Virus record (IMG/VR): IMGVR_UViG_3300043446_002509
Span: 1 to 29,455 of that record
Source of the DNA: a virus
Length of the DNA: 29,455 nt
Strand: one strand, 5' to 3'
Shown: in pieces, positions 1 to 5,122 of the stretch
How the letters are laid out: each line of letters begins with the position of its first letter
Numbering within the stretch: position 1 is the first letter of the stretch
Notes under the pieces: model-generated
What the model was told of the DNA's origin: nothing
The model's input: only the letters and a program-made list of their open reading frames with translations
Database searches by the model: none
Made by a program: the position numbers and the translations under genes

Positions 1-38
1 CTTTTTTATGACTATAATAACTCTGTCCGGGTTCAAAG

Positions 39-46
39 GATAAATA
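39..46 (+). promoter_or_regulatory. Late-promoter-like octamer GATAAATA
   Basis: GATAAATA differs by one base from the T4 late promoter octamer TATAAATA and lies 25 bases before the first start codon. No -35 box is expected for a gp55-type late promoter. An octamer this AT-rich can arise by chance, so position is the main support. Confidence 0.4.
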
Positions 47-71
47 AGGCTCATATAATTCTAAGAGCTTT

Positions 72-509
72 ATGAGTTATGAAAACCCTTGGCTCTACAA
101 CGGGGAAATATTTGAGTCTGATCATATTCAAGATCATTTTGGTTTTGTATATCATATTCACTGCCGTAAAACTGGTCGTAGTTATATTGGTAGAAAGTAT
201 TTCTGGTCTTTCCGCACACCAAGAGGAAAATCTAGAAAAGCTAAGTCGGAGTCCGATTGGAAAAAGTATTACGGCTCCTGTCCTGAACTCAAAGCCGATA
301 TTAACATTTGGGGAAAAACATCCTGCGACAGAACAATACTTAGCCTCCATAAAACAAAAGGACAATGTAACTACGAAGAAACCAGACAATTGTTCTTAAA
401 TAATGTTTTGATAGAAACCCTTGACACTGGGGAACCGAAGTACTACAATAGCAATGTACTCGGTCGTTACTACAGGAAGGACTACTTTCATGGAACATCA
501 AATGATTGA
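72..509 (+). CDS. GIY-YIG family endonuclease, Seg-like
   Basis: The 145-residue protein starts its catalytic module with FGFVYHI (residues 23-29) and GRSYIGRKYF (residues 35-44), a GIY-YIG signature in which the second element is intact (YIG, then R). SDWKKYYGSC (about residues 60-69) matches the conserved segment after the module in phage Seg-type homing endonucleases. It would make a DNA break, either for its own spread or as a freestanding nuclease. No clear extra DNA-binding domain follows, so it is near a minimal single-domain size. It overlaps the next small gene by 20 bases, which suggests a resident gene rather than a fresh insertion. The specific target cannot be told. Confidence 0.75.
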   Translation: MSYENPWLYNGEIFESDHIQDHFGFVYHIHCRKTGRSYIGRKYFWSFRTPRGKSRKAKSESDWKKYYGSCPELKADINIWGKTSCDRTILSLHKTKGQCNYEETRQLFLNNVLIETLDTGEPKYYNSNVLGRYYRKDYFHGTSND

Positions 510-636
510 TCAAGAGGAAAACCTTAAAGATAGTATTATTGATCGTCTTCATTATCTCGCAGAGATGGGTGATTATCTTAATGCCTGTGCGGTTTATGAA
601 GAGTTTCGTGAAACAATGTTAGCATCAGAATCCTGA
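490..636 (+). CDS. Small acidic protein, 48 residues
   Basis: The ATG at 490 is preferred to an in-frame ATG at 421 because the upstream part would lie wholly inside the GIY-YIG gene, and a purine-rich AGGAAGGA sits just before 490. The product is helical and acidic (MEHQMIDQEENLKDSIIDRL at the start) with no recognised domain. It overlaps the end of the nuclease gene by 20 bases and is followed directly by a promoter. Function unknown. Confidence 0.55.
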   Translation: MEHQMIDQEENLKDSIIDRLHYLAEMGDYLNACAVYEEFRETMLASES

Positions 637-640
637 ATAA

Positions 641-669
641 TTGACAAACAACTAAATATGTGATATTAT
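641..669 (+). promoter_or_regulatory. Sigma70-type promoter for the lysozyme gene
   Basis: TTGACA at 641-646 and TATTAT at 664-669 are separated by exactly 17 bases. The predicted start, near 676, coincides with the beginning of the hairpin at 675-699. It reads toward the lysozyme gene at 803, leaving a leader of about 127 bases. Confidence 0.7.
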
Positions 670-674
670 GTTAC

Positions 675-699
675 AACCCGATACCAAAAGTGTCGGGTT
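675..699 (+). terminator. Hairpin, likely terminator of the upstream pair
   Basis: AACCCGA (675-681) pairs with TCGGGTT (693-699), extendable by one wobble and one A-T pair, and is followed by TTTCTCATT. A transcript coming from the nuclease genes would contain the full stem, whereas one starting near 676 at the overlapping promoter would lose the first base or two. Confidence 0.5.
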
Positions 700-744
700 T
701 CTCATTATGAGAAAGTGATGTGACAATTAGAGCCGTGGAAAGTG

Positions 745-772
745 CCCTTTGAGAAAAGGGTGTACCCCCTTT
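745..772 (+). promoter_or_regulatory. Two mutually exclusive hairpins in the lysozyme leader
   Basis: AAAGGG at 755-760 can pair with CCCTTT at 745-750 (GAGA loop) or with CCCTTT at 767-772 (six-base loop). Only one can form at a time. The ribosome binding site (GGAG, 796-799) is outside both, so a switch would have to act on it indirectly. Structure is seen; function is inference. Confidence 0.4.
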
Positions 773-802
773 CTATACGGATGTAGAGTTCAATCGGAGT
801 TA

Positions 803-1468
803 ATGCAAAATTTCTTTACAGTAGCCCTGCCCCTTCTGGCAACGGTTACAACCACAACGGCAACACTGCCATTCCAGAGTTACAAGATGCAAGGGCCGCC
901 GCCTCCTGTTCCAGGACAAGCGCCCTTTTCCGTTATTAAGGAATTTGATCTTGTTGATGGTCAGAAGACAGCAATCCGCGAGGTTGCATTACCAAAGCCA
1001 AAAGAGAAAAGGCTTATTTGTAAAGGGTGTAATGAACATGAGAATGCTACCCTGGCATACTTCCAGGATCGTGGTATTAAAGACAGAAACGCCCTTGCTA
1101 CCATCATGGGCAACATTAGACAGGAATCTACTTTCGTGCCTAATGTTTGTGAAGGTGGTAGTAGAACCAGTTGGCGTAGTTGCTACGGCGGTTACGGACT
1201 GATTCAATGGACATCTGCCAACAGATATTATGGATTGGGTGATTTTGCTAAAAAGATTGGTGGTTCTCCATCAGATCTTCACACGCAACTTCGTTATCTA
1301 ACGACTGAGGTTCAATGGCAACGAATTGAGGACAGGATGAAAATTCCTGGTAAATCAATTAATCGTTACATGGACTATGCGTATAGTTGGATTGGTTGGG
1401 GGCATCATGGTGCCCGTACATCTTATGCACATGACTATGCCAACCGACTGATCACGGTAGAGGTTTGA
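803..1468 (+). CDS. Secreted phage lysozyme (Phage_lysozyme2-like)
   Basis: This 221-residue protein probably cuts cell-wall peptidoglycan. The start at 803 is chosen over 749 because GGAG lies at 796-799. The N-terminus has a hydrophobic stretch (FFTVALPLLATV, about residues 4-15) that looks like a signal peptide or anchor, then a proline-rich linker and a lysozyme-like domain over the C-terminal 140 residues. MGNIRQESTF supplies the likely catalytic glutamate, and GGYGLIQWTSANRY is the family's YGLxQW motif; both are typical of tail lysozymes of the Phage_lysozyme2 family. A tail-associated role is as possible as endolysin. It stands alone between its own promoter and the tRNA cluster. Confidence 0.75.
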   Translation: MQNFFTVALPLLATVTTTTATLPFQSYKMQGPPPPVPGQAPFSVIKEFDLVDGQKTAIREVALPKPKEKRLICKGCNEHENATLAYFQDRGIKDRNALATIMGNIRQESTFVPNVCEGGSRTSWRSCYGGYGLIQWTSANRYYGLGDFAKKIGGSPSDLHTQLRYLTTEVQWQRIEDRMKIPGKSINRYMDYAYSWIGWGHHGARTSYAHDYANRLITVEV

Positions 1469-1483
1469 TACAATAGAATAGGA

Positions 1484-1508
1484 GGGAGGGGTTGACAATA
1501 CTCCTCCC
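1484..1508 (+). terminator. Hairpin after lysozyme with a -35 box in its loop
   Basis: GGGAGGGG (1484-1491) pairs with CTCCTCCC (1501-1508), eight pairs including one wobble. The loop contains TTGACA. There is no T run after the stem, so termination, if any, would be weak or rely on another factor. Confidence 0.4.
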
Positions 1509-1520
1509 CCACTCTATACT
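1492..1520 (+). promoter_or_regulatory. Sigma70-type promoter of the tRNA cluster
   Basis: TTGACA at 1492-1497, a 17-base spacer and TATACT at 1515-1520. The predicted start is next to the first tRNA at 1529, so the tRNA would lie almost at the 5' end of the transcript. The -35 box is in the loop of the hairpin at 1484-1508. Confidence 0.75.
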
Positions 1521-1528
1521 CTAAATAT

Positions 1529-1554
1529 GGAGAGGTGTCCGAGTGGCTTAAGGA
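1529..1554 (+). repeat. Direct repeat, 5' part of tRNA-Ser(GGA)
   Basis: These 26 bases recur exactly at 3890-3915 in tRNA-Ser(TGA). Together with a second shared block (1587-1615 and 3945-3973, 29 bases) they form a pair of direct repeats about 2.4 kb apart that bracket most of the tRNA cluster. Confidence 0.85.
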
Positions 1555-1615
1555 GCAGACCTGGAAAGTCTGTGTGGGGGTAACCTCACCGTGGGTTCAA
1601 ATCCCACTCTCTCCG
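1529..1615 (+). tRNA. tRNA-Ser (GGA)
   Basis: Class II cloverleaf of 87 bases. Acceptor GGAGAGG pairs with TCTCTCC, discriminator G, T arm GTGGG-TTCAAAT-CCCAC, long variable arm, anticodon GGA in the loop CTGGAAA. CCA is not encoded. The first 26 and last 29 bases are identical to tRNA-Ser(TGA) at 3890-3973. Confidence 0.93.
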
Positions 1616-1619
1616 CCTT

Positions 1620-1701
1620 GGGTAGGTTTCCGAGTGGTTAAAGGAATCTGACTGTAAATCAGACGGCTCTGCCTTCACTGGTTCAAATCCAGTCCTGCCC
1701 A
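1620..1701 (+). tRNA. tRNA-Tyr (GTA)
   Basis: Class II tRNA of 82 bases: acceptor GGGTAGG/CCTGCCC with one G-T pair, discriminator A, anticodon GTA in CTGTAAA, T arm ACTGG-TTCAAAT-CCAGT. CCA is not encoded. It starts four bases after tRNA-Ser. Confidence 0.93.
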
Positions 1702-1706
1702 CCTCT

Positions 1707-1778
1707 GGGATATTAACTCAGCGGTAGAGTATCCGGCTTTTAACCGGTTAGTCCTCGGTTCAAATCCGAGATATCCCA
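1707..1778 (+). tRNA. tRNA-Lys (TTT)
   Basis: 72-base cloverleaf: acceptor GGGATAT/ATATCCC, discriminator A, anticodon loop CTTTTAA giving TTT, T arm CTCGG-TTCAAAT-CCGAG. CCA is not encoded. Confidence 0.93.
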
Positions 1779-1781
1779 TGA

Positions 1782-1855
<74 letters not shown>

Positions 1856-1872
1856 TTGGAACTTATTGCTAG

Positions 1873-1880
1873 TATAAATA
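1873..1880 (+). promoter_or_regulatory. Late-promoter octamer TATAAATA
   Basis: Exact match to the T4 late consensus, 21 bases before the HNH gene start and just after tRNA-Ile. It could drive the HNH gene late, independently of the tRNAs. Confidence 0.5.
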
Positions 1881-1901
1881 ATATTAGTCATAGGTTCCAA
1901 T

Positions 1902-2366
1902 ATGAATTCTTGTTTAGAATGTGGTAATTTAACTAAAACTAAATTTTGTAGTAGAAGTTGTTCTGCCTCATATAACAATAGAGTTCGACCCAAACGCAGT
2001 CCAGAACACAAATGTATTGATTGTGGAAAACCAATTAATGCAAAAAGAGCAAGATGTAAAGAACATTATTTTCAATGGATAAAAACCAAAGAAGTGAAAG
2101 ACATGACTCTTTCTGAAGCAATTTATGACAAACATCATAGATCTTCTGCATATGCTTTAATTAGGACAAGAGCAAGATCTGTCGCCAAAAAACTTGGACT
2201 TGACACTTGCGAAAGATGCGGGTATGATAAACATGTTGAAATTGCTCATAAAAAAGGAATTTCAACTTTTGAGGGTAACACATTAATTAGTGCAATCAAC
2301 TCCAAAGAAAACCTAATGGCATTATGTCCAAATTGTCATTGGGAATATGATCATAATTTAGTATGA
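1902..2366 (+). CDS. HNH endonuclease inside the tRNA cluster
   Basis: The 154-residue protein begins with paired-cysteine zinc knuckles (CLECG at 4-8, FCSRSC at 15-20, CIDCG further on). It ends with an HNH-type module: CERCGYDKH, the EIAHKKGI histidine region and NLMALCPNCHWEYDH, where paired cysteines bind zinc and the histidines serve metal binding and catalysis. This layout is usual for freestanding phage homing endonucleases. It sits between tRNA-Ile and tRNA-Arg and is AT-rich with many A/T-ending codons, which fits a mobile gene that entered the array. A TATAAATA octamer lies 21 bases before its start. Target site unknown. Confidence 0.85.
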   Translation: MNSCLECGNLTKTKFCSRSCSASYNNRVRPKRSPEHKCIDCGKPINAKRARCKEHYFQWIKTKEVKDMTLSEAIYDKHHRSSAYALIRTRARSVAKKLGLDTCERCGYDKHVEIAHKKGISTFEGNTLISAINSKENLMALCPNCHWEYDHNLV

Positions 2367-2372
2367 TCTTAT

Positions 2373-2445
2373 GCCCCTGTAGCTCAGTAGATAGAGCATC
2401 GGCCTTCTAAGCCGTTGGTCGTGGGTGCAAATCCTACCAGGGGTG
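2373..2445 (+). tRNA. tRNA-Arg (TCT)
   Basis: 73-base cloverleaf: acceptor GCCCCTG/CAGGGGT with a terminal G-T pair, discriminator G, anticodon loop CTTCTAA giving TCT. It begins six bases after the HNH stop codon. Confidence 0.92.
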
Positions 2446-2472
2446 CTTGGAGATTTATCTCCAAATTTATAT

Positions 2473-2545
2473 TCCCCTATAGCTCAATTGGCAGAGCATT
2501 TGACTGTTAATCAAAGGGTTCCTGGATCGTGCCCAGGTGGGGGAG
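2473..2545 (+). tRNA. tRNA-Asn (GTT)
   Basis: 73-base cloverleaf: acceptor TCCCCTA/TGGGGGA with one T-G pair, discriminator G, anticodon loop CTGTTAA giving GTT. CCA is not encoded. Confidence 0.92.
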
Positions 2546-2548
2546 TCC

Positions 2549-2630
2549 GTCGCTGTGGCGGAATTGGTAGACGCGCTGGGTTTAGGTTCCAGTGAAGTAA
2601 TTCGTGGGGGTTCAAGTCCCTTCAGCGACA
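2549..2630 (+). tRNA. tRNA-Leu (TAG)
   Basis: Class II tRNA of 82 bases: acceptor GTCGCTG/CAGCGAC, discriminator A, anticodon loop TTTAGGT giving TAG, extra arm present. It is followed by one base and then the next promoter. Confidence 0.92.
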
Positions 2631-2631
2631 C

Positions 2632-2660
2632 TTGACAATTAAAACTACATAAGTTATAAT
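2632..2660 (+). promoter_or_regulatory. Consensus sigma70 promoter with operator-like dyad
   Basis: TTGACA (2632-2637), 17 bases, TATAAT (2655-2660): all twelve bases match consensus. GACAATT (2634-2640) and AATTGTC (2658-2664) are exact reverse complements, one arm in the -35 box and the other over the -10 box. It fires within the array, just upstream of tRNA-Gly. Confidence 0.85.
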
Positions 2661-2670
2661 TGTCTCATAA

Positions 2671-2741
2671 GCGGGTATGGTGTAGAGGTAACACGCCATC
2701 CTTCCAAGTTGGAATCACCAGTTCGATCCTGGTTACCCGCT
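2671..2741 (+). tRNA. tRNA-Gly (TCC)
   Basis: 71-base cloverleaf: acceptor GCGGGTA/TACCCGC, discriminator T, anticodon loop CTTCCAA giving TCC, T arm CCAG-TTCGATC-CTGG. It lies about four bases after the predicted transcription start. Confidence 0.93.
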
Positions 2742-2763
2742 TCCTCTTCAAAAATGAGGTATC

Positions 2764-2916
2764 ATGTCTTTAATTTCACAACGAGACCGAGAAGTTACAA
2801 TTGAAGCTCTAGATTTTTATCTATTCAGTAAGGGTAACGACTTTACTGAAGAAAAAAGAATGGAACTCAATGCACTTCTTAATTGGATTAAGTTGGAAAA
2901 ATTTAAACATGAGTGA
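2764..2916 (+). CDS. Small helical protein, 50 residues
   Basis: An ORF of 50 codons between tRNA-Gly and tRNA-Val starts MSLISQRDREVTIEAL and ends LEKFKHE. It is charged and predicted helical, without a recognised domain. Its TGA stop is directly followed by the first base of tRNA-Val, so processing of the tRNA 5' end would cut right behind the reading frame. AAATGAGG precedes the ATG and gives a weak ribosome site. Function unknown. Confidence 0.65.
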   Translation: MSLISQRDREVTIEALDFYLFSKGNDFTEEKRMELNALLNWIKLEKFKHE

Positions 2917-2988
2917 GGGAGATTAACTCAGCGGTAGAGTGGCTGCCTTACAAGCAGTAAGTCGTTGGTTCGAGTCCGACATTTCCCA
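2917..2988 (+). tRNA. tRNA-Val (TAC)
   Basis: 72-base cloverleaf: acceptor GGGAGAT/ATTTCCC with one G-T pair, discriminator A, anticodon loop CTTACAA giving TAC. It directly abuts the upstream stop codon. Confidence 0.92.
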
Positions 2989-2990
2989 CT

Positions 2991-2998
2991 TATAAATA
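2991..2998 (+). promoter_or_regulatory. Late-promoter octamer TATAAATA before dps
   Basis: Exact T4 late consensus, two bases after tRNA-Val and 20 bases before the dps start codon. The same arrangement, tRNA followed at once by TATAAATA and then a gene, occurs at 7377-7384. Confidence 0.55.
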
Positions 2999-3018
2999 CT
3001 TGAAAAAGTATCTGTATA

Positions 3019-3534
3019 ATGGAAACACTTTTTAAGCTACTGAGTGATGCACAGGCATCTCTTTTCGTCTTGTTCCATAAGACTTGGGTTTATCATTGGA
3101 ATGTTGTAGGACAAGATTTCCAACAACTTCATACCCTTTTTGGTGGACAATACGAGACTATGTTTGAGGAGATTGACAGACTCTCCGAACATATGAGATA
3201 CTTAAATGTAAAACCACTCAGCAGTCTAAAAAGAGTTCTTGAGGTATCTGGAGTCAAAGAGGCTTCCAGTTCGGTAGATGCAGAAGGAATGATTTCTGAT
3301 TTGTTAAAGTCAAATCAAGATCTTTGTGAAATGCTTACAAAAGTTTCAGAAGAAGCAGAATCGCAAAAGTCTTATGCAACTGCAAATTTGGCCCAAGATT
3401 TAATGGAATCTCATGGTAAATTTGTATGGATGTTAAGATCATTCTCAGATAAATCAACAAAGAAGGTTCAAGAAGAACTAGAAACTACGGAAGAAACTGA
3501 GGTAGAAACTACGGAAGAAACAACTGAAGAATAA
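3019..3534 (+). CDS. dps: Dps-like ferritin (DNA/iron protection)
   Basis: Dps proteins form 12-subunit shells that oxidise and store iron and shield DNA from peroxide damage. This 171-residue protein has the inter-subunit ferroxidase set with correct spacing: H26 in YHWNV, H38 in LHTLF, D53 and E57 in EEIDRLSEH, the same 12/15/4 spacing as H51, H63, D78 and E82 of E. coli Dps. The core is complete by about residue 155. The last 20 residues are an acidic Thr/Glu tail made of an in-frame repeat, unlike the basic DNA-binding tails of bacterial Dps. It sits within the tRNA cluster behind a late-type octamer, so it may be made late, possibly to protect phage DNA. Confidence 0.8.
   Translation: METLFKLLSDAQASLFVLFHKTWVYHWNVVGQDFQQLHTLFGGQYETMFEEIDRLSEHMRYLNVKPLSSLKRVLEVSGVKEASSSVDAEGMISDLLKSNQDLCEMLTKVSEEAESQKSYATANLAQDLMESHGKFVWMLRSFSDKSTKKVQEELETTEETEVETTEETTEE
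3481..3521 (+). repeat. 24-base in-frame repeat in the dps tail
   Basis: A 17-base unit (GAAACTACGGAAGAAAC) at 3481-3497 recurs exactly at 3505-3521, offset by 24 bases or eight codons. It encodes the Thr-Glu-rich acidic tail and could change length by slippage. Confidence 0.85.
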
Positions 3535-3553
3535 TTAGTTAAGGTATTGACCA

Positions 3554-3805
3554 ATGTTAAAAGTAAGATGTAAGGTGTGTAACACCGAGTTGGAGTCGCA
3601 TCCAACAAAATCAGTATGTTGTGGATGTGATAATATGACACTTGTAAAGGGAGACACCATCACTGCTGTTGACCTAAATCAAGTTGTTATGTTAAACTCA
3701 ATAAAGGAAAATAAGAAAGATAGTCTATTCAGTCCATCTGAACTTGCTTTCCAAGAGTCCAGACGAGCTCGCAAAGTTCGTAAACTGGATTTTGAAGTCC
3801 GATAG
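3554..3805 (+). CDS. Small zinc-ribbon protein
   Basis: An 83-residue protein. CKVCNTELES (residues 6-15) and CCGC (about 22-25) form a two-half zinc knuckle near the N-terminus, followed by a charged region rich in Arg and Lys at the C-terminus (ESRRARKVRK). I recognise this as a type of small conserved protein seen in T4-like cyanophages, without an assigned role. The stop codon TAG shares its G with the first base of the following tRNA-Ser. RNA or DNA contact is plausible from the zinc knuckle and basic tail, but is inference. Confidence 0.65.
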   Translation: MLKVRCKVCNTELESHPTKSVCCGCDNMTLVKGDTITAVDLNQVVMLNSIKENKKDSLFSPSELAFQESRRARKVRKLDFEVR

Positions 3806-3887
3806 GAAGATTGGCAGAGTGGTTAATGCAGCGGTTTGCTAAACCGTGAGGGTAAAACCTCCGTTGGTTCGATCCCAACATCTTCCG
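3805..3887 (+). tRNA. tRNA-Ser (GCT)
   Basis: Class II tRNA of 83 bases: acceptor GGAAGAT/ATCTTCC, discriminator G, anticodon GCT in the loop TTGCTAA, extra arm present. Its first base is the last base of the upstream TAG stop codon. Confidence 0.92.
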
Positions 3888-3889
3888 TT

Positions 3890-3973
3890 GGAGAGGTGTC
3901 CGAGTGGCTTAAGGAACTTGTCTTGAAAACAAGCGTGTTAACAGCACCGTGGGTTCAAATCCCACTCTCTCCG
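3890..3973 (+). tRNA. tRNA-Ser (TGA)
   Basis: Class II tRNA of 84 bases, anticodon TGA in the loop CTTGAAA. Its acceptor, D arm and T arm are identical to those of tRNA-Ser(GGA) at 1529-1615; only the anticodon and variable arms differ. This points to duplication followed by anticodon-arm change. Confidence 0.92.
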
Positions 3974-4060
3974 TTTAGAATTATAACAAATTTAATTATT
4001 GCTTAATGAGTGTTACGAGTTGAACACATAAGGTTGCCCTTTAGGCTTCCGTGATTAGTA

Positions 4061-4066
4061 TATAAT
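4061..4066 (+). promoter_or_regulatory. Possible -10 box for the small-gene chain
   Basis: TATAAT at 4061-4066 lies 21 bases before the ATG at 4088. There is no good -35 at 17 bases: TTGCCC at 4034-4039 is 21 bases away. The 114 bases from 3974 hold nothing else I can support. Confidence 0.35.
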
Positions 4067-4087
4067 TATGTACAATTCAATAACACT

Positions 4088-4249
4088 ATGGACGATCACA
4101 CCTATAGTAATTGGGTTAAGATCAAGGATACTTTTGAAGCCTCTGGTAATACAGATAATATGTTTTATAAAAGAGCATGTGAGATCGTCAAAACACGAAG
4201 AGATCCTCTAGCAAAGTTTCTTGGAGATAAGGATGACTACAACTCATGA
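4088..4249 (+). CDS. Small hydrophilic protein, 53 residues
   Basis: The ORF starts MDDHTYSNWVKIKDTFEASG and ends GDKDDYNS. It is a soluble, charged protein without a recognised domain, first in a chain of overlapping genes that runs to 7280. Its last 17 bases overlap the start of the next gene in another frame. AACACT before the ATG offers no strong ribosome site. Such small conserved ORFs are usual in the early regions of T4-like phages, but I cannot assign a role. Confidence 0.6.
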   Translation: MDDHTYSNWVKIKDTFEASGNTDNMFYKRACEIVKTRRDPLAKFLGDKDDYNS

Positions 4250-4457
4250 TTGGAGATTTAAAGATGAATGCTTTCAAAAGAGGGCTTATCTTCTGAGTTC
4301 TTTAGTTAGAGTTGGAATCGTAATTACTCAGGATGTTTATGAGTTTTGTGATTTTACTTTGAGTCAGGGATGGAATCCCCCTTCAGATAAAAATGAATGT
4401 GACAATCAAACTTTGGAAATGTATCGCTGTTATCTAAGGGAGATCAAAAATGGATAG
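4233..4457 (+). CDS. Small soluble protein, 74 residues
   Basis: The ATG at 4233 is chosen over an in-frame ATG at 4221 because GGAGATAAGG directly precedes it. The product begins MTTTHDWRFKDECFQKRAYL and contains WNPPSDKNECDN. It is Cys- and aromatic-containing, predicted soluble, with no known domain. It overlaps both neighbours (17 and 8 bases), which supports translational coupling. Confidence 0.65.
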   Translation: MTTTHDWRFKDECFQKRAYLLSSLVRVGIVITQDVYEFCDFTLSQGWNPPSDKNECDNQTLEMYRCYLREIKNG

Positions 4458-4653
4458 AGAACACGATGAACTTGTAAGTCGTGCAGAAGTGCAGGAGATG
4501 ATTGATGCTGCTATACGAAGGCACAATAGGAATGCTTCCATTATTTCTATGTGTGTTGGTTGGGTGGTTCTTGCTTTATTTGCTGAAGGACTGCTAAGAC
4601 TTATCGGAGTTATTCCACCAGTACTACCATGGCTAAACATTACCCTGAAATAA
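4450..4653 (+). CDS. Single-span membrane protein, 67 residues
   Basis: The first 30 residues are charged (MDREHDELVSRAEVQEMID), followed by a hydrophobic stretch from about residue 32 to 60 (IISMCVGWVVLALFAEGLL) with prolines near the end. This suggests a membrane anchor with a cytoplasmic N-terminal helix. It overlaps the preceding gene by 8 bases and the next by 25. Role unknown; holin-like size is not enough to call it one. Confidence 0.65.
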   Translation: MDREHDELVSRAEVQEMIDAAIRRHNRNASIISMCVGWVVLALFAEGLLRLIGVIPPVLPWLNITLK

Positions 4654-4808
4654 TCGGAATTGTTTTCCTTTTAGTATTTGCAGCCACGATGTTTTATCAA
4701 GGCACATGTATCATGCGAGGACAACGAGGCTATTCTCTACGGGATTATCTTAAACAAGATAGTACCAATATGCGTAAACGGATAGAAGAACTACTCAAAG
4801 ACAAATGA
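4629..4808 (+). CDS. Single-span membrane protein, 59 residues
   Basis: Starts MAKHYPEIIGIVFLLVFAAT, with one membrane span at about residues 8-24, then a basic tail (MRGQRGYSLRDYLKQ) that would face the cytoplasm under the positive-inside rule. Its final four bases (ATGA) contain the next start codon. Short length and overlaps on both sides kept it from being obvious, but the reading frame is fully open and coupled. Function unknown. Confidence 0.6.
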   Translation: MAKHYPEIIGIVFLLVFAATMFYQGTCIMRGQRGYSLRDYLKQDSTNMRKRIEELLKDK

Positions 4809-4936
4809 TTGTTCTAACAGAAGAAGACTTAAAAGAATTACAAGAAAGAGTTTTTCAACAAAAAATGAACGAACTTTTTGAAGAACCATCAAGATATGAA
4901 GACGATGACGAATATGGAATGGGTAGAGTTTATTAA
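4805..4936 (+). CDS. Small acidic protein, 43 residues
   Basis: ATGA overlap with the upstream stop. The product MIVLTEEDLKELQERVFQQK... is amphipathic then very acidic (RYEDDDEYG). No recognised domain. It overlaps the next gene by 32 bases. Confidence 0.5.
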   Translation: MIVLTEEDLKELQERVFQQKMNELFEEPSRYEDDDEYGMGRVY

Positions 4937-5027
4937 TATTGTTTCAAGAGAACTCTATCTTTTAATAGCATTCATGTGTGGACTAATTATCGGATATATA
5001 GTTGGATTCAGGAGTGGAGGAGGATAA
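4905..5027 (+). CDS. Single-span membrane microprotein, 40 residues
   Basis: Starts MTNMEWVEFINIVSRELYLL; a second ATG at 4914 is also possible. A glycine-containing membrane helix follows (LIAFMCGLIIGYIVGF) and the protein ends RSGGG. The last base of its TAA stop is the first base of the next ATG, and the preceding GGAGGAGG would serve that next gene as ribosome site. Function unknown. Confidence 0.5.
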   Translation: MTNMEWVEFINIVSRELYLLIAFMCGLIIGYIVGFRSGGG

Positions 5028-5122
5028 TGACTAGATTAACTTTTTCTACTATTTGTGTATTTGGATCAATTATATTATTCATTTATTGGGGACTTACACA
5101 CGCATATCCAGGAGTTATATGA
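5027..5122 (+). CDS. Membrane microprotein, 31 residues
   Basis: ATG at 5027 overlaps the upstream TAA by one base and has GGAGGAGG a few bases before it, the strongest ribosome site in this stretch. The product MTRLTFSTICVFGSIILFIY... is a single hydrophobic helix. Its TGA stop overlaps the gnd start as ATGA, so it probably couples translation into gnd. Confidence 0.55.
   Translation: MTRLTFSTICVFGSIILFIYWGLTHAYPGVI

Noticed and set aside
3481-3521. CRISPR-like short repeat
   Set aside because: Only two units, in frame in the dps tail, with no spacers of constant length. No CRISPR array is seen anywhere in the window.
4031-4066. Full promoter TTGCCC to TATAAT before the 4088 gene
   Set aside because: The spacing is 21 bases, too long for sigma70; only the -10 box was kept, at low confidence.
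5053-5118. Upstream start of gnd (22 more residues)
   Set aside because: The family begins at MKVGLIGLG, and the ATG at 5119 forms a coupled ATGA with the upstream microprotein.
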